NCBI RefSeq assembly: GCF_030272615.1
Contig: NC_081410.1
Location: 287,371,957 to 287,435,956 of the forward strand
Source: Cryptomeria japonica
Lineage: Eukaryota; Streptophyta; Pinopsida; Cupressales; Cupressaceae
Length of the DNA stretch: 64,000 bases
Reading direction: 5' to 3'
Shown: positions 49,994-61,443 of the stretch, piece after piece
Position numbering within the stretch: the stretch's first letter is position 1
How the letters are laid out: each line of letters starts with the position of its first letter
The notes under the pieces: generated by a model
The model's input: the letters and a program-made list of their open reading frames with translations, nothing else
The model's database searches: none
What the model was told of the DNA's origin: nothing
Program-made: the position numbers and the translations under genes

Positions 49994-52900
49994 ATGGCAC
50001 CTAAAAGGGAGTTCTCAGGAAAGGTTAATTACCAAGAGAGGGCAATCTGTGATGATTTCCTAGAACAGTTGACCATGTCAACTAATGTGGCAACTAAGGT
50101 AAAAGAGTTAGTGCCAAGAGCTCCTCGCCTGAAAATAGGAGAAGGATTATACGACAAAGGCAATTGGCTAAGAGAACCACAGATTGGGTTGTCTAGGATG
50201 GGTATATTCAAGGTTGGGTTTGGTAAGAGACACTCCCCAACCCCAATGAATAGTATTTGGGAGTTGGATGTAGGCAAATTGGTAGTCGCTGGAGTATTCA
50301 TGGATGTGGATCTCCTAACTTAGATTGCATACAACTATGACCCAATTACAAGGAGTGTTAGGGATATAAATGGAAAAAACCTCATTGAAATAAATAATGA
50401 GGAGTTCAGAAATGCTTTCAAGCTTAGTGAATTTTCCAATTTTTTAGAACCCATCAATTTTAAATCACTACCTCAGGTTAACAATGCACAGAGGAATCAC
50501 CTGAGGAATGGGCCTCTTAAAGAATTCTTTGTGAAGATAGGTGGATTAATAGTTATAGGACCCAATAATATGGAGCCTTTCTCCTTAAATCTATTCACCC
50601 TTAGAGGCAAGCGATTGTACTGGTCACTCTACCAAATTTTAGGAGAGGATGCTGAAGCAAAAATGCCAACTCATTTTACATGTTAATGATTGCTCAAATT
50701 TAGAATCCTTCTCTGGCAGTGACTTTTGATTATGCCTCCTATGTTACTGATGCCATCCATGAAGGCTTGACAGGGATAAAGAATTGGAAAGTGGATAGGC
50801 CTTTTGGATGGTACTCCCTCCTTATGCACTTATTTTTATTCAAAGGTGGAGACTATTTTGCAAATGGAATGGATCTGGTGAAAGAAAAGGATGGAGAGAT
50901 GATGCCAGTTCAGTTATGGAGTATAGTGCTTTCATGGGACAGAGAAGATGCTAGCTACTTGAGATTTGATAAGTGCTTTCCATCCAGATTAGGACTCTTA
51001 TATGTTCAGAGAATCCAAGAGTCCCTAAGGTTCTTTTGGAATTCATTAGGCCAAAAGAGTTTGCTGAAAATATTAAAATTGTCCACAATTGGGGTAATAT
51101 GTACTTATACCCTGCCTCCACAACTTTCAGAGTGTATGGTTTCAGAGGCACTCCATTTTTGTTGCCATATTAGGTCCCTCTCAAAGTAGAAATTGTAGAA
51201 GTTCTCAGGCAAATTGTTAGCATGCAAGAGGCAGAGCTAACAGGTAGAGGTAAAGGGACCATTTTCCCTACAATAACTATAGCTCATCAGTTTGTAATAA
51301 CTAAAGGGGGCTGGAAGTGCTTTGAATATTTCCTTCAAGCATACCATTTATCAATTGTAGCATCAAGGTGTGCCGACCCTGAAGATTTCTTTAACGACAT
51401 ATTCAGAAAGAGGGCAGTATGTAGAGGTAGACCTCACCAATTCCAGTTCCCTGAAGACGTCATCAGGAATGAGGTTGATTTGGATGAGCAAGAGATAAGG
51501 AAAGAAAAGTGGGTGGCCTACAAGAAGGCTTTAGATGTTGTGCACCAATTTGACACCAGCTATGACCCTTTGTCCAACTTTCACCCCTTTGAAGAAAAGG
51601 TAAAATTCTTAATTCTTTGTTTTGAAGATGTGATGCAAACATTAAAATAGAAGTGGGAGATTGTAATTAAGAACAACCCTGAGAAAGCAAGACTAGTTTT
51701 AACTAGGTCTACATCTGCCAAAGGAATTCTTCCAGGTGATTACATGTTACATAAGAAGTCCAACTATAGTGTGTTGGTGCCAGAAATAGGGGAGCCTTCT
51801 ACCTCAAAAGGAAAGAGGAAGATACAAGATGTCATTGACATTCAGGAGAGCCCAAAGAGGCAAAGAATGGGAAAGGAAGTACAATCTGATGAACCCTTGT
51901 ACTCCCTATCTCAATCGCCTATTCACATAGGAGATGAATAGGCAGCAGCTGAGCAGCTGTTACAATTAGGCAGTCTTGGAGAGATAGCCTACACCTATGA
52001 TGAAGGGGAAGAGGGAATGCCAGAAGAGCCCCTTAATGCTGAGATGAACATAACCACTAATGAGTTCAAAGGCCAAGAGTTGGATCCTGAGATCAAACAA
52101 GCCAGTGAGGATTTTTTGGCTGATAATAACTTTGTCACATCAGGAGCTTTCATGCAATTGTGTGGAAGTAGAATATTGATCAATTTAATGCTAGGTGTGA
52201 GAAGAGGAAAGGTGAGCAGCCCCACAAGGATCCAGCTGTGGTGGAGGAAGAAATAAAGCAAGAAATGGTCATTGAGTTCAAGACCATCACTCCTAAGCAA
52301 GGAAGAGACATGGGTGCAAAGGCTGGTGTACTTATTCTCCTTGAATGGGACATAGTAGATGGCTTGGTTTTAGAGGCAGTAAGGAAGGAGACTAAACCTA
52401 TGGAGGGAGTCACTTTCAATAAGGATAATGCTACCTTGGTCAAGTGGTCTCTGAAAAGAGACGAAAATAGAAAGAATAAGGACACCCCAGGGTCAAGTTA
52501 CCTTGGAGGTATGATAGTGAAAAGAGTACAAAGCACTGAGGTGGTAGAAGCTGCAAGCATAGTCCAAGAGGCTGCAAAATTCAGTATTGCAGTGGCAGAG
52601 AAAGAAGCAAAAGAAAAGGAAGATCTCCAAGTTAAGTTGGAGACAGTTTTAAAAGCTTATAATAGTTCCAAGGAAGAGGTAAGGGGTAAAGATAGCATCA
52701 TTGCCAAGCTACAAAGCTAGTTGGCAAGACAATACCATCAAGGTGAGTCCTCAACATTGATGATCTCCTCTTCCCCTGCAAGGCCTCCACCTACCAGCCC
52801 CATTATTGAATTCCCACCATCTCCAACACCATCTAGTTCCCATTTGATTGAGATCACTCCCCATGAATTGGAGAAGCTAAAATAGGCTCAGGCCCTGTAT

Positions 52901-53512
52901 GCAAAGAAATATGAAGAGAGGGTAAGGGCTACAATTTTGAGTTTTGCTGATAGCATAGGGTCCTCACTAATGTATAATAGCATGAGTAATATTTTGGAAA
53001 TGTGGAATGAGCTAAATGGAGACAAGGCTGTTCTAATGCCTATTTTTGACAAGTGAAAGCCCAAAGAGCAGGATATAGAACTTATTTGTGTATCCTATGA
53101 TGAGGTAGGGGCTGATCCCATTATTAAATCTACCAATGATATGACAAAGGATTTAGTAAAGTTAGCAGAAGGAGTAGATAATGCATATAGAAAGATCAAC
53201 TTGTACAAGAAAGAGTACACTGATCAAGTTTTTGAATTACTCCTAGGGGGTTTTGCCAGTCCCACTCAATTAAAGGACAAACAAATATGGCTTAAGGAAT
53301 TAGAAGCCAAATTATCATTAAGAATAAAATTAATTATTAATTTAGAGGATGCCTCCATATTTATCAAAACAATTGAGGAGATTGAGAAAATCAAATCTCT
53401 TAATGGTTTTCTGAATTCAGAGGTCAACAAAATGAGGAACTCTTGGAAAAGATTAGCCAAGACAAAAGGAAAAGTGATTAACTTCTCATGGCTTGCTGAT
53501 GATGTGTACTAA
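49994..53512 (+). pseudogene. F2 ORF located inside the 5' LTR (about 1,170 codons)
   Basis: ATG 49,994 (MAPKREFSGK) opens a frame interrupted by TAG stops (50,321; 51,171; 51,648; 51,939; 52,718; 52,882), one TGA (about 53,056) and frameshifts near 50,690, 50,975 and 52,200. Visible regions are a globular N-terminal half (WELDVGKLVVAGVFMDVDLL, WYSLLMHLFLFKGGDYF, FPTITIAHQFVITKGGWKCF, PRVPKVLLEFIRPKEFAENI), an acidic/basic middle with GKRKIQDV and SPKRQRM (NLS-like), and a helical C-terminus (SIAVAEKEAKEKEDLQVKLE; IEEIEKIKSLNGFL). Its relatives are the minus-strand frame at 24.9-29.1 kb and the + fragment at 39.7 kb. It is not a retroviral enzyme. Function unknown. Confidence 0.65.
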
Positions 53513-54551
53513 GAATGGACAAGAAAATATGCAGTAGTTGATGTAGAGCAGCTAGAAGATGTTGCAAAAGAACAACAAGTAGAAGAAGCCGCAGATGTTG
53601 AAAAGACTTGTAACCGCATTTGGAAAAGGTTTTGTAACTACTTCTTAAGAGAAGTAATGATTGTAACAAACTCTCCTAGGAAAGTTCGAAGCTTTGTATG
53701 CATCCATGTTATTATAAATGGATACCAGGACTAGTAAAAAAAGGATCACAAGGAATTGTAAGGAAACACTGCAGACATTTATCTGAGCTTTTTCTAAGTC
53801 TTAATGGAGAACATTCAAATGTTTTTGTAATACTTTCTGAAATAATATCAATACACAGACCATCGATTTTGAGCTTAAACTTTGTGTTGTCTTCAAGTAT
53901 GTTTTGCAAATATTTACTATTTCATTTTGAGTAATCTAGGGTTATTCCTTTTGAATATGGGTTGTAAGGCAATTTCAAGTAGATGTGCTTCTTAGATTTT
54001 CTCTTCAAGAGGGGAATTAAATATGCGGGAATCATTTCTATTAGTAAATTCTTTGTGGGATACTTTGAATTTGTTAAATGGAGTTTGGTTTGGTATGAGT
54101 GAAATTCTTACGTATGTCAGGCATATGTGGGTATCTGTAGAAGCCAAGCTAATAGGTTGTGTGGAGATATTTGATTATGGGAGTATTGTTTAAACTTAGA
54201 TGACTCTGTGGTCTGGATAAGGCACTGGTATCTATTGTGGTTGTCTTTTTACACAGCTTGTAGGTCAATACTGAACATGAGTACAAGTTTAATTTCTTTG
54301 TTTCAGTTGGTTTTAAGGTGATAAGATCCACTGGTTTTCGGACTGGTTTACTGTGGATTTGTCTTTTAAAAGTGTGAACTCAGTTCACAAAAGGGTATAC
54401 CCACCTGAACTTTGGACAATTTCAAAGTGTAGAAGGTTAATCAAAGCTTATCATATGTTGTTCTAAAAGTTTCCTTCTCTTTCTCTTCTACAGACAAAGT
54501 TTATCATATTACTATAAGGGTATTAAGGGGAATTAGATTTTGAGAACAACA
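53513..54551 (+). other. Distal non-coding part of the LTR
   Basis: No gene is seen. T-rich sequence runs to the LTR end, upstream of the primer site. Confidence 0.6.
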
Positions 54552-54555
54552 AAAG

Positions 54556-54573
54556 TGGCGACTCTGCTGGGGA
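54556..54573 (+). promoter_or_regulatory. Primer-binding site, tRNA-Arg type
   Basis: TGGCGACTCTGCTGGGGA starts 4 bp after the LTR. It matches the Arg-tRNA 3' end used by Ogre/Tat elements (consensus TGGCGACTCCGCTGGGGA, from memory) with one change. Confidence 0.8.
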
Positions 54574-54860
54574 GAGTCACAGTGAGAATCCAGACGCAGA
54601 TTTGTGCTTAAAATTTATAAGGAAAATCATTGTGTGTTTGCGGAATAGATTGGTGCTTCAGTGAATTTAGCAGTGGTGTCTGGAAGTCTTTATTTGGAAG
54701 TTCCCTCTATTTCTTTTGATATATGATTTTGGTCTGAAGATTTGCAACATTTTATTTAAATCTTATTTTCATATTTCCCATAGTCTTGTGGGTGGTGACT
54801 CTATTATTTTGTAACCAGTGCTTGTGAAATAAATATAATTCTAAAAGGGAGACAAGCATA

Positions 54861-56353
54861 ATGCAAGGAGGAAAAAACACCAGATCATTCATGAAGAAGC
54901 ATCCTCGTGAAGCCTTGCAAGAAGGTTTGCTTGAATAGTCACGAAGAGGTCAGAAGAGATCAGTACTCCATGAACCATCAAATGCTGCTTGGGTGTAGAA
55001 AAACAACAATACCAGTAAGGTACCTGATCGACCTATTTATGCAAAATCTAATTCTTCTTCCAGAGAATCTAAACATGATATATTGGGTTTCCATTCTGGA
55101 TTATTTGGAAATATAGATAATGTTCATGCTTTAGATCATGATATATCTCATGTTAGCCTTTCTGGGAGAGATAGGTCTAGTTCAAATGCAATCAGACATT
55201 CTCTGCCTAGAACAGTTGATGGAAACATCATCTTGATTGATATAGACCAAGTTAATGTATCTGACTCTGAGGAGAATTTCTTTGATGAAGATAAAGTGTC
55301 ACAAGAAATAGAATATTTAAATAGGAAGGTTCATCACTTAATTTCCTTAAGAGCCCAAAAGGAAGCAAATAGGGAAAAAGAAGTCAAAGCAAAACTAATG
55401 GAGAGAGATAGGCTTCTTAGATAGATAGCTGATCTTGAATTGTTGGCCCAGGAAAAGGAAAAGAGTGATGATGAAGGTCCTGTGATTAGAGAAATTCTAA
55501 TCCCTAAGGCCAAGCCAGCATATAGTTCGGTAATCCAACCAAACAGGGAAGTGCTTAGTGATCCACAACCTCCTAAGAATAGTGTTGATAAAGGGAAACA
55601 AAAGTGGGTGGATGATGGAACTGGATCTAGAAATATAGAGGAGATCTCTCATAGATTATCAACACATGAGAGAGAGATGGAAAGAATGAGGAAGGAAAAT
55701 CAAGATCTATAAATGGAGTTAGAGAAAGCTGAGTTGGAAGTGGCTAATCAAGAAGTTAAAAGGAAAATTAGTTATCTAAAAGCTCCCCCTATCATTTTTC
55801 CATCAAAAGATCTCAGTAAGCCTGATTCTCAGCAAATTTCCCTCCCCCTAGTTAAAATTCAGCCTACTGTGCCTGTTAACACAACAACATTTAGTCAAGC
55901 CCCTGTAAACAATCAGCATAACCAAATCTCTCAGACCCTGATCCCCAATGTCAGAATGAACATGGGTAATAATAATGTTGTTAACCCTTTCCAAAGGAGA
56001 CCCATCAATTTAGAGCAGTATAGACAATTGTTTTTTGATGGGATCCCAGGATATCCCAACCATGTTCCCACTGAGTTAAGGGACAAACTCCATAAATTTG
56101 CTGGAAATAATGCAATTAGTGTTGAAGAGCATTTAAAATATTTTGGTGATTTGATAAATGATTATGAGATAGTGGATGAAGATGTTATAATGAAATTATT
56201 TGTTCAGTCCCTGGTAGATGAGGCAAGAGATTAGTACAAAGGTCTCCTAGTTAATAGCATTTGGTCTTGGGAGGACTTTAAGAATTGTTTTCAAGAACAA
56301 TATGGTGACAAAACAAATGTGAGCTTCATGCTCAATGAGTTTAATAACATTAG
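54861..56353 (+). pseudogene. gag: Tat-like gag, first part
   Basis: ATG 54,861 (MQGGKNTRSF) opens one frame to 56,353 with stops at 54,936, 54,996, 55,422, 55,710 and 56,232 (four TAG, one TAA) and no frameshift. It contains two coiled-coil stretches (VSQEIEYLNRKVHHLISLRA; ERMRKENQDL onward) and the capsid region beginning FDGIPGYPNHVPTELRDKLH, then SVEEHLKYFGDLINDYEI and KLFVQSLVDEARD. It is interrupted in codon 498 by a solo LTR and continues at 57,502. Confidence 0.88.
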
Positions 56354-57496
56354 TGTGGCGTCCTAAAATTGTGACACTTGCAATTTCGACTGCATTTTGG
56401 TCTTCACGATGGCGACGCAACATGCAACCTGAATGGAGACCCCGAAACCTGATTATGACACTGAAAACTGCATTTTCTTGCACCCTGGCCTGAACCTCCT
56501 TTGCACCCTGCTGTCCCGGGAGGTGGGACTAGAGCGCCCAGCGCCCTGATCCTTCAGGACCAGGGCGCCCAGTGCCCTGGTCCCCAGCACCATGGCGCCC
56601 AACGCCCTGGTCCCTGGGTCCTATTTTGGGCCCGGTCTCTTTTGGACTTCGGGTCTTTATGTTTGCAAATTGGAAAATTATCTTTCCTGGTCGGCCTAAG
56701 GTCGGGAAAATCAGTCTATCAGCCCTAAATGACAAGTATATAAACTACATTTGCCTCTCCCATTTGGGGGAAGAAGGACATATGTGTACAAGCGTGGAAA
56801 CTATACTCAAGCATTCAAGCATTCAAGCATTCCTTCAAGCAATTGATCATTTCAAGTCTCCATTCAAGGCTAAGTGTTGCATTCAAGACAAGGATTCAAC
56901 CATTGAAGAGGAGATCACTTACTACATGCTACATACAACATACAACAATACAACAAACAACAACATCTATACCTTCGCACATAAGGATACAAACATCCTT
57001 ACAACAAGGTTGCAGGTACGCGGCTGAAATTGAAGATCTGGAATCCTTGTGCAGAGACGAACAGATCCCCCTTCGTTTCGCGAATTTTTCGGAGGACCGT
57101 GGCGCCGGGCACCATCGTCCCGACAACTTTTGCTCAAATTTGCTGGACAACGCCGTATCGACATTTTACTGCTAATTCCAGGTCCGCAGCTTCATACTGT
57201 ATTCCTATCTTAGTTTATAAGCGAATCTTTGTCACTTTCTATGCATTCCTAGCTTAATTCTCCTATGCACATTCTTTACAAAAGAGGGTAGCCTTGCTTT
57301 CTTAACCCCTTGAAACACATTTAGCATCCAATCTTGCATTGTGTGGGATTGGATCTTGTGGGTTTCAACCCCTCTTTTGAATGTAAAGTCTCTCCCCTAA
57401 GTGAAAACCATCAACCCTAGTGAATCTCCCTTCTCTCTCCTTGGAGTTGGAAGAGGGGAGAGCAACTAGGGTTCGATCGCGATTTTCCGCTTTACA
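56354..57496. mobile_element. 1,143-bp solo LTR inserted in gag
   Basis: TGTGGCGTCCTAAAATTG...TTCCGCTTTACA is flanked by ATTAG on both sides (56,349-56,353; 57,497-57,501), a perfect duplication. Gag reads in phase across it when the insert and one copy are ignored. GC content is higher than in the surroundings. Confidence 0.95.
56532..56620. repeat. GC-rich palindrome cluster in the solo LTR
   Basis: Three related units of the form GCGCCCA(G/A)(C/T)GCCCTG(A/G)TCC lie at about 56,533, 56,564 and 56,595. Around the second, 56,557-56,583 forms a hairpin with perfect 10-bp arms GGACCAGGGC and GCCCTGGTCC. Neighbouring units can pair with each other in the same way. Confidence 0.85.
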
Positions 57497-57501
57497 ATTA
57501 G

Positions 57502-58440
57502 AAAATCTGATAATGAAATGGTCACCGATTTCAATGCTAATTTCAGAAAGCCATGCATAGATTGTATCAGGTGATGAGGTTAGATGATAACATGTGTCTG
57601 AACACCTATTATAATGCATTTGATTCTAAAATGGCTTATATCTTAAGGGATAAGAATCCACATAGCCTAAGAGATGCATTTAGAATTGCTATTAATGTGG
57701 AGAGCAATAGGAAAGCATCTAGAAAGTTAGGAAGGAGAACTGATGGTAGGCTATGGCAGGAAACAAAGTAGCAACCCAACAAAGTTGCTAAGGAGGAAGA
57801 CAAGATAGAAAAGTTGGTTACTGCTATGAAGGATCTAACTACCAAGGTAAATAAAAATGATAAGCCTCATTATAATTGGCAAGATAGACCCCCTTGGCTG
57901 CATGATATGCCCTATAATGCCAACTGGAAAGATGGCAAGCCGCAAAATGAGAAGCCTAAAAATGCCTAGAGTCAGGATACCCCAGATCCCTTAAAAGGGA
58001 AAAATGTCCATAATATGGAAAACACTCCTTGGTGTATTGCTTGTGATGGGCCACATTCTCCTCATCAGTGTGCAGTAGCTCAAGCCCTTGAAGAATCCAT
58101 GAGACAAGAAGCTAAGCCTGACATTAACATGTTTGAGACCATTGTAGAAAGTGATGAGGTATCTAAACAAAGTGAATTTAGTAATGTATTGGATAGTGAA
58201 AGGTTTTTTCAAGGACAACTAACACTGGATTGGCATCCTATTTTGAATGTGGTAACTATTGAAGATGAAGAAGTTCATCTCAGAAGGCCTAGTGAGGAAG
58301 AAGTAAAAAATCTCACTAAAGCTGCTATAGCTAAGGCAAAGCACAATTATAATCTAAGGAGCACTAAAAGGGATAGTGATAAGGGTGAACCAGGTTCTAT
58401 GTTTATAAAAGAGGTTCTTCAGAAAAAAGGCTACAAGTAG
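57502..58440 (+). pseudogene. gag: Tat-like gag, second part with zinc knuckle
   Basis: The frame continues from the first part, shifts near 57,545, and reads LYQVMRLDDNMCLNTYYNAF and HSLRDAFRIAINVESN, then a basic stretch and, at about 58,033-58,070, a zinc knuckle CIACDGPHSPHQC (C-x2-C-x3-H-x4-C, intact). TAG stops lie near 57,769 and 57,967. It ends at TAG 58,438. A 25-bp segment at 58,393-58,417 is identical to the TATA region of this element's own LTR. Confidence 0.85.
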
Positions 58441-58863
58441 TACCACTTCCCCTCAAATCGGTTAAGAAAAGAAAGAGAAAAGTAAAGATGCACCCAAGAG
58501 TGTAGATGATAACAGTACCAATGATATACAAGGAGCTGCCACAACAAAAAGGGTGAGTCAGCCTAAGGTAGAAAGAATTAAAACTAATATTGAGTTAAGC
58601 GTTAATTCCACATTTGATATGGCTTAGGCTCTTACACAGATGAAAGTTACTATCTCATTAATAGAATTACTGAAAATAAAAGAAAATAGGGATGCTGCAT
58701 TGTCTTTGTTTTCTAATATATCTGACAGTGACACAGTCCTACCCACTGGTTCAGTTAAAAATGGAAAGGATCAGGAGTTCCAAACCCCAGAGGTTTATGT
58801 TGGAACCACTATTACTCAAGAGCCTTCACAGGTAGATTCTTTTTATGTTACTTTGTTAGTGAA
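58441..58863 (+). pseudogene. Gag-protease linker
   Basis: Broken frames are rich in Lys, Ser and Thr (MKVTISLIELLKIKENRDAA from 58,640), a linker segment commonly seen before the protease of Tat elements. No catalytic motif is present. The frame changes near 58,864 into that of protease. Confidence 0.45.
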
Positions 58864-59253
58864 ATAAAAAACTGTATGATAGACTCAGGGGCAGCTGCTA
58901 ATGTAATGCCTTATGGTGTTATGAAAGAACTAGGACTGTCAGTAACTACTATATATTGAAAATGCTATGCTATGGATAACAGAGAAGTACCTGTGATAGG
59001 TACAATGAGAGATGTTGAAGTGAAGATAGCAGCATTTCCTGAGGCAACTTACAAAATGGATGTTATTGTTACTAACACTAAGCCCCATTATGGCATGTTG
59101 TTATCCAGGCAGTGGGCAGTAGCTGTAGGAGGAAATGTCCATTTAGATTTATCTTATGCCACCATCCCAATCAATGGGAATCAGGTCAAGTTGTATAGAG
59201 AACCACGTGTTCCTAGAGTAATTGAAAAGGTGGATCCTAACATGCTCAATTGA
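58864..59253 (+). pseudogene. Tat-like aspartic protease
   Basis: The active-site motif MIDSGAAANVMP has DSG at 58,882-58,890, followed by REVPVIGTMRDVEVKIAAFP, YKMDVIVTN and YGMLLSRQWAVAVGG, the flap and substrate-side blocks of Ty3-type proteases. TGA stops lie near 58,957 and at 59,251. It would cut the polyprotein. Confidence 0.88.
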
Positions 59254-59364
59254 ATGATAGATATTGATCTTGATAATTTTAGAGTGCAACCAATTTTACC
59301 CCAGTTGAAGAATACTGACTCCATTGTGATTGAATTAGAATCACAACAACATGGTTTATGACAG

Positions 59365-59760
59365 ATGTATTTTGATGGAGCTTGCTCCAAAGAAGGATCT
59401 GGAGTAGGAGTCCTTTTTTTATCCCCATCAGGTATAACTTTTAAATATTCTTTTCTATTATCCTTTCAGTGCACAAACAATACTGCAGAATATGAAGCTC
59501 TGTTGTTGGGGCTTGAAGTTGCAAAGAAGCATGGGATACAACTGTTGAAAGTTTTAGGAGATTTAGAATTGGTTGTCTCTCAAGTAAGATCCAAATATGC
59601 ATCAAAAAATGATAGGTTAAAGAGATATAAACATGCAGTTTGGGATGTCATTGAGCATTTTAGTTCATTTTCTATTAATTGGATAGAGAGATCAAAGAAT
59701 ATCATGGTAGAATTTTTAGCCAATGTTGCATTGAAATATGATGATGCAACACTAACCGGC
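59365..59760 (+). pseudogene. Archaeal-type RNase H (aRH) domain, upstream of RT
   Basis: The first ~130 residues of the 692-codon open frame from 59,365 form a type-I RNase H of the archaeal-like class. D4 (YFDGACSKEGSGVGVL), E42 (NTAEYEALLLGLEVAKKHGI) and D66 (LLKVLGDLELVVSQV) are kept. The last acidic position is E116 (RSKNIMVEFLANVA) in place of D. Plant Tat elements carry such an extra domain and their gypsy RNase H is decayed. In the layouts I recall it lies after RNase H, whereas here it precedes RT. A TGA sits just before the frame (59,359). Confidence 0.85.
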
Positions 59761-60169
59761 ATATCCACTGTGGAAATAAAATCTAGGCCTGCCATCCTTG
59801 ATAATGTGTATAATTGGCAAGTTTTTGCCGATGATGAACATATTCTTAGGTTCATTCAATGTGTTGATGATTATGATGGACAAAAGATTGATTGCAATGC
59901 ATTGGTGGAAGTGGTTGACAACAAGGAAACAATGTTCGGAAATGACTTGGTCCAGTTGGAAACAAATGAGATACCTAAAGGGTTGGTAGAACTAGAGAGT
60001 ATGTTCACCTACAATGACAGTCACCTGCATCAGCAGTCTACCACCAAGTTAGAAGAATTGGAGGAGGTGAACCTGGGGACTGAATCATCCCCTAAGTTAG
60101 TATACATTGGGAAGAAATTACCCCCTCATGTCAGGACTAATCTTATTAATTTATTGAAGAGATATAAAC

Positions 60170-60930
60170 ATCTTTTTGCTTGGTCTTATGAAGACCTAAA
60201 GGCGTATAGACAAGACTTGTTTCAGCATGAAGTCCTTTTACTTCCAGATGCTAAGCCTTTCAGACAAAAGCAGAGACCTATTAACCCCCTGTTAGAAACC
60301 AAGATGCAGCAAGAATTGACTAAGTTAAGAGAAGGGGGGATTATCAAACCTATAAGACATTCTTCATGGGTCTCCAATTTGGTCCCAGTAGGAAAGAAAA
60401 ATGGGGACATAAGATTGTGTGTGGATTTTAGAAATTTGAATGTTGCTTCTTTAAAAGATAATTACTCTTCCCCCAATATGGAAGCCATGCTGCAGAGAGT
60501 AACTGGTTGTGATCTTTTGTTTATGATGAATGGTTTTTCAGGATACAATCAAGTGTTGGTGAAGGAATCTGAACAATTCAAGACTGCCTTCACTACTCCA
60601 TGGGGAACATATGTCTATGTAAGAATGCCATTTGGATTGAAAAATGTTGTAGCTACATTTCAGAGAGCTATGGACGTATCCTTTAAAGAATTCATCAACA
60701 TTATCATGGTGGTTTATCAAGATGATCTAACTTGTTTCTCTAAAAAGGCCGATGACCACTGTGGACATTTGGAAAAGGTGTTCAGTAAGGCTTTGGAGTT
60801 TGATGTGTCATTAAATCCCAAGAAGTGTCATTTTGGTGTCACTGAAGGAAAATTATTGGGGCATATTGTTTCCAAGGAAGGGGTAAGAATAGACCCTAAA
60901 AGAATTGAAGCAATAAAAAATGTGCCTGCA
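60170..60930 (+). pseudogene. Tat-like reverse transcriptase
   Basis: In the same 692-codon frame, residues about 270-520 hold LREGGIIKPIRHSSWVSNLV, RLCVDFRNLNVAS, MPFGLKNVVATFQRAM and YQDDLTCFSKK (residues 451-454, 60,715-60,726), then LNPKKCHFGV and GKLLGHIVSKEGV. The first catalytic aspartate is replaced: the block reads LLFMMNGFSGYNQV with N389 where the family has D. So the frame is open but the enzyme is predicted inactive. YQDD replaces the usual Y(L/V/I)DD. Confidence 0.93.
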
Positions 60931-60939
60931 CCAAAAAAT

Positions 60940-61443
60940 GTCAAAGGTATCCAATCTTTTTTGGGCAAGGTTAATTTTGTTAGAAGATTCATTGCAAATT
61001 TTGCAGAGATAGTGAATCCCATTGTAAAATTGCTTAAGAAGGATACAACATTTTGTTGGGACCAAGAAGCATCAAGGGCATTTTATGAGATTAAAAAGGC
61101 CATTCAGGAAGCACCATTGCTGAAATCTCCTAATTATAGTAAGCCCTTTTCTCTGTTCTCTTTTGCTTCATACCATACAGTAGCTACAGTTTTGTTACAA
61201 AAAGATAATGAGGGATATGAACATCCCATAGCTTTCTATAGTAAGTCTTTGCAAGCAGAAAAATTAAGGTATGAAACCATGGAAAAACAAGCTTATGCTT
61301 TAGTTAAAGCTATTAAGGCTTTTAGGCCATACCTTGTGAATGCAAAAGTCACTGCTTATGTCCCACATGCTGCAGTTAAGGATATTTTGTCTCAGTCTGA
61401 GGTTACAGGAAGAAAGTGTAGATGGATTAATAGAATCCAATAA
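60940..61443 (+). pseudogene. Tat-like gypsy RNase H (degenerate)
   Basis: This follows RT in the same frame: FLGKVNFVRRFIANFAEIVN, then KPFSLFSFASYHTVATVLLQ, HPIAFYSKSLQAEKLRYETM and EKQAYALVKAIKAFRPYLVN. The first catalytic D of 'DAS' is lost (FAS). This fits the known decay of the native RNase H in Tat elements that carry an archaeal-type copy. The frame stops with TAA 61,441. Confidence 0.85.

Larger units (their letters stand above)
47898..54551 (+). repeat. 5' LTR of the Tat-like element, 6.65 kb, containing an ORF
   Basis: The start is fixed by alignment with 62,906 and the end by the primer site at 54,556 (...GAACAACA then AAAG then TGGCGACTC). Inside are a cassette array (48.16-49.64 kb), a TATA box at 48,513 and the F2 ORF (49,994-53,512). 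Only the first 1.1 kb can be checked against the 3' LTR within the window; that part aligns throughout. Confidence 0.75.

Noticed and set aside
59365-61443. Calling the 692-codon frame an intact functional polymerase
   Set aside because: The first RT catalytic Asp is Asn, the gypsy RNase H lacks its DAS aspartate, and gag, protease and upstream integrase sequence contain stops.
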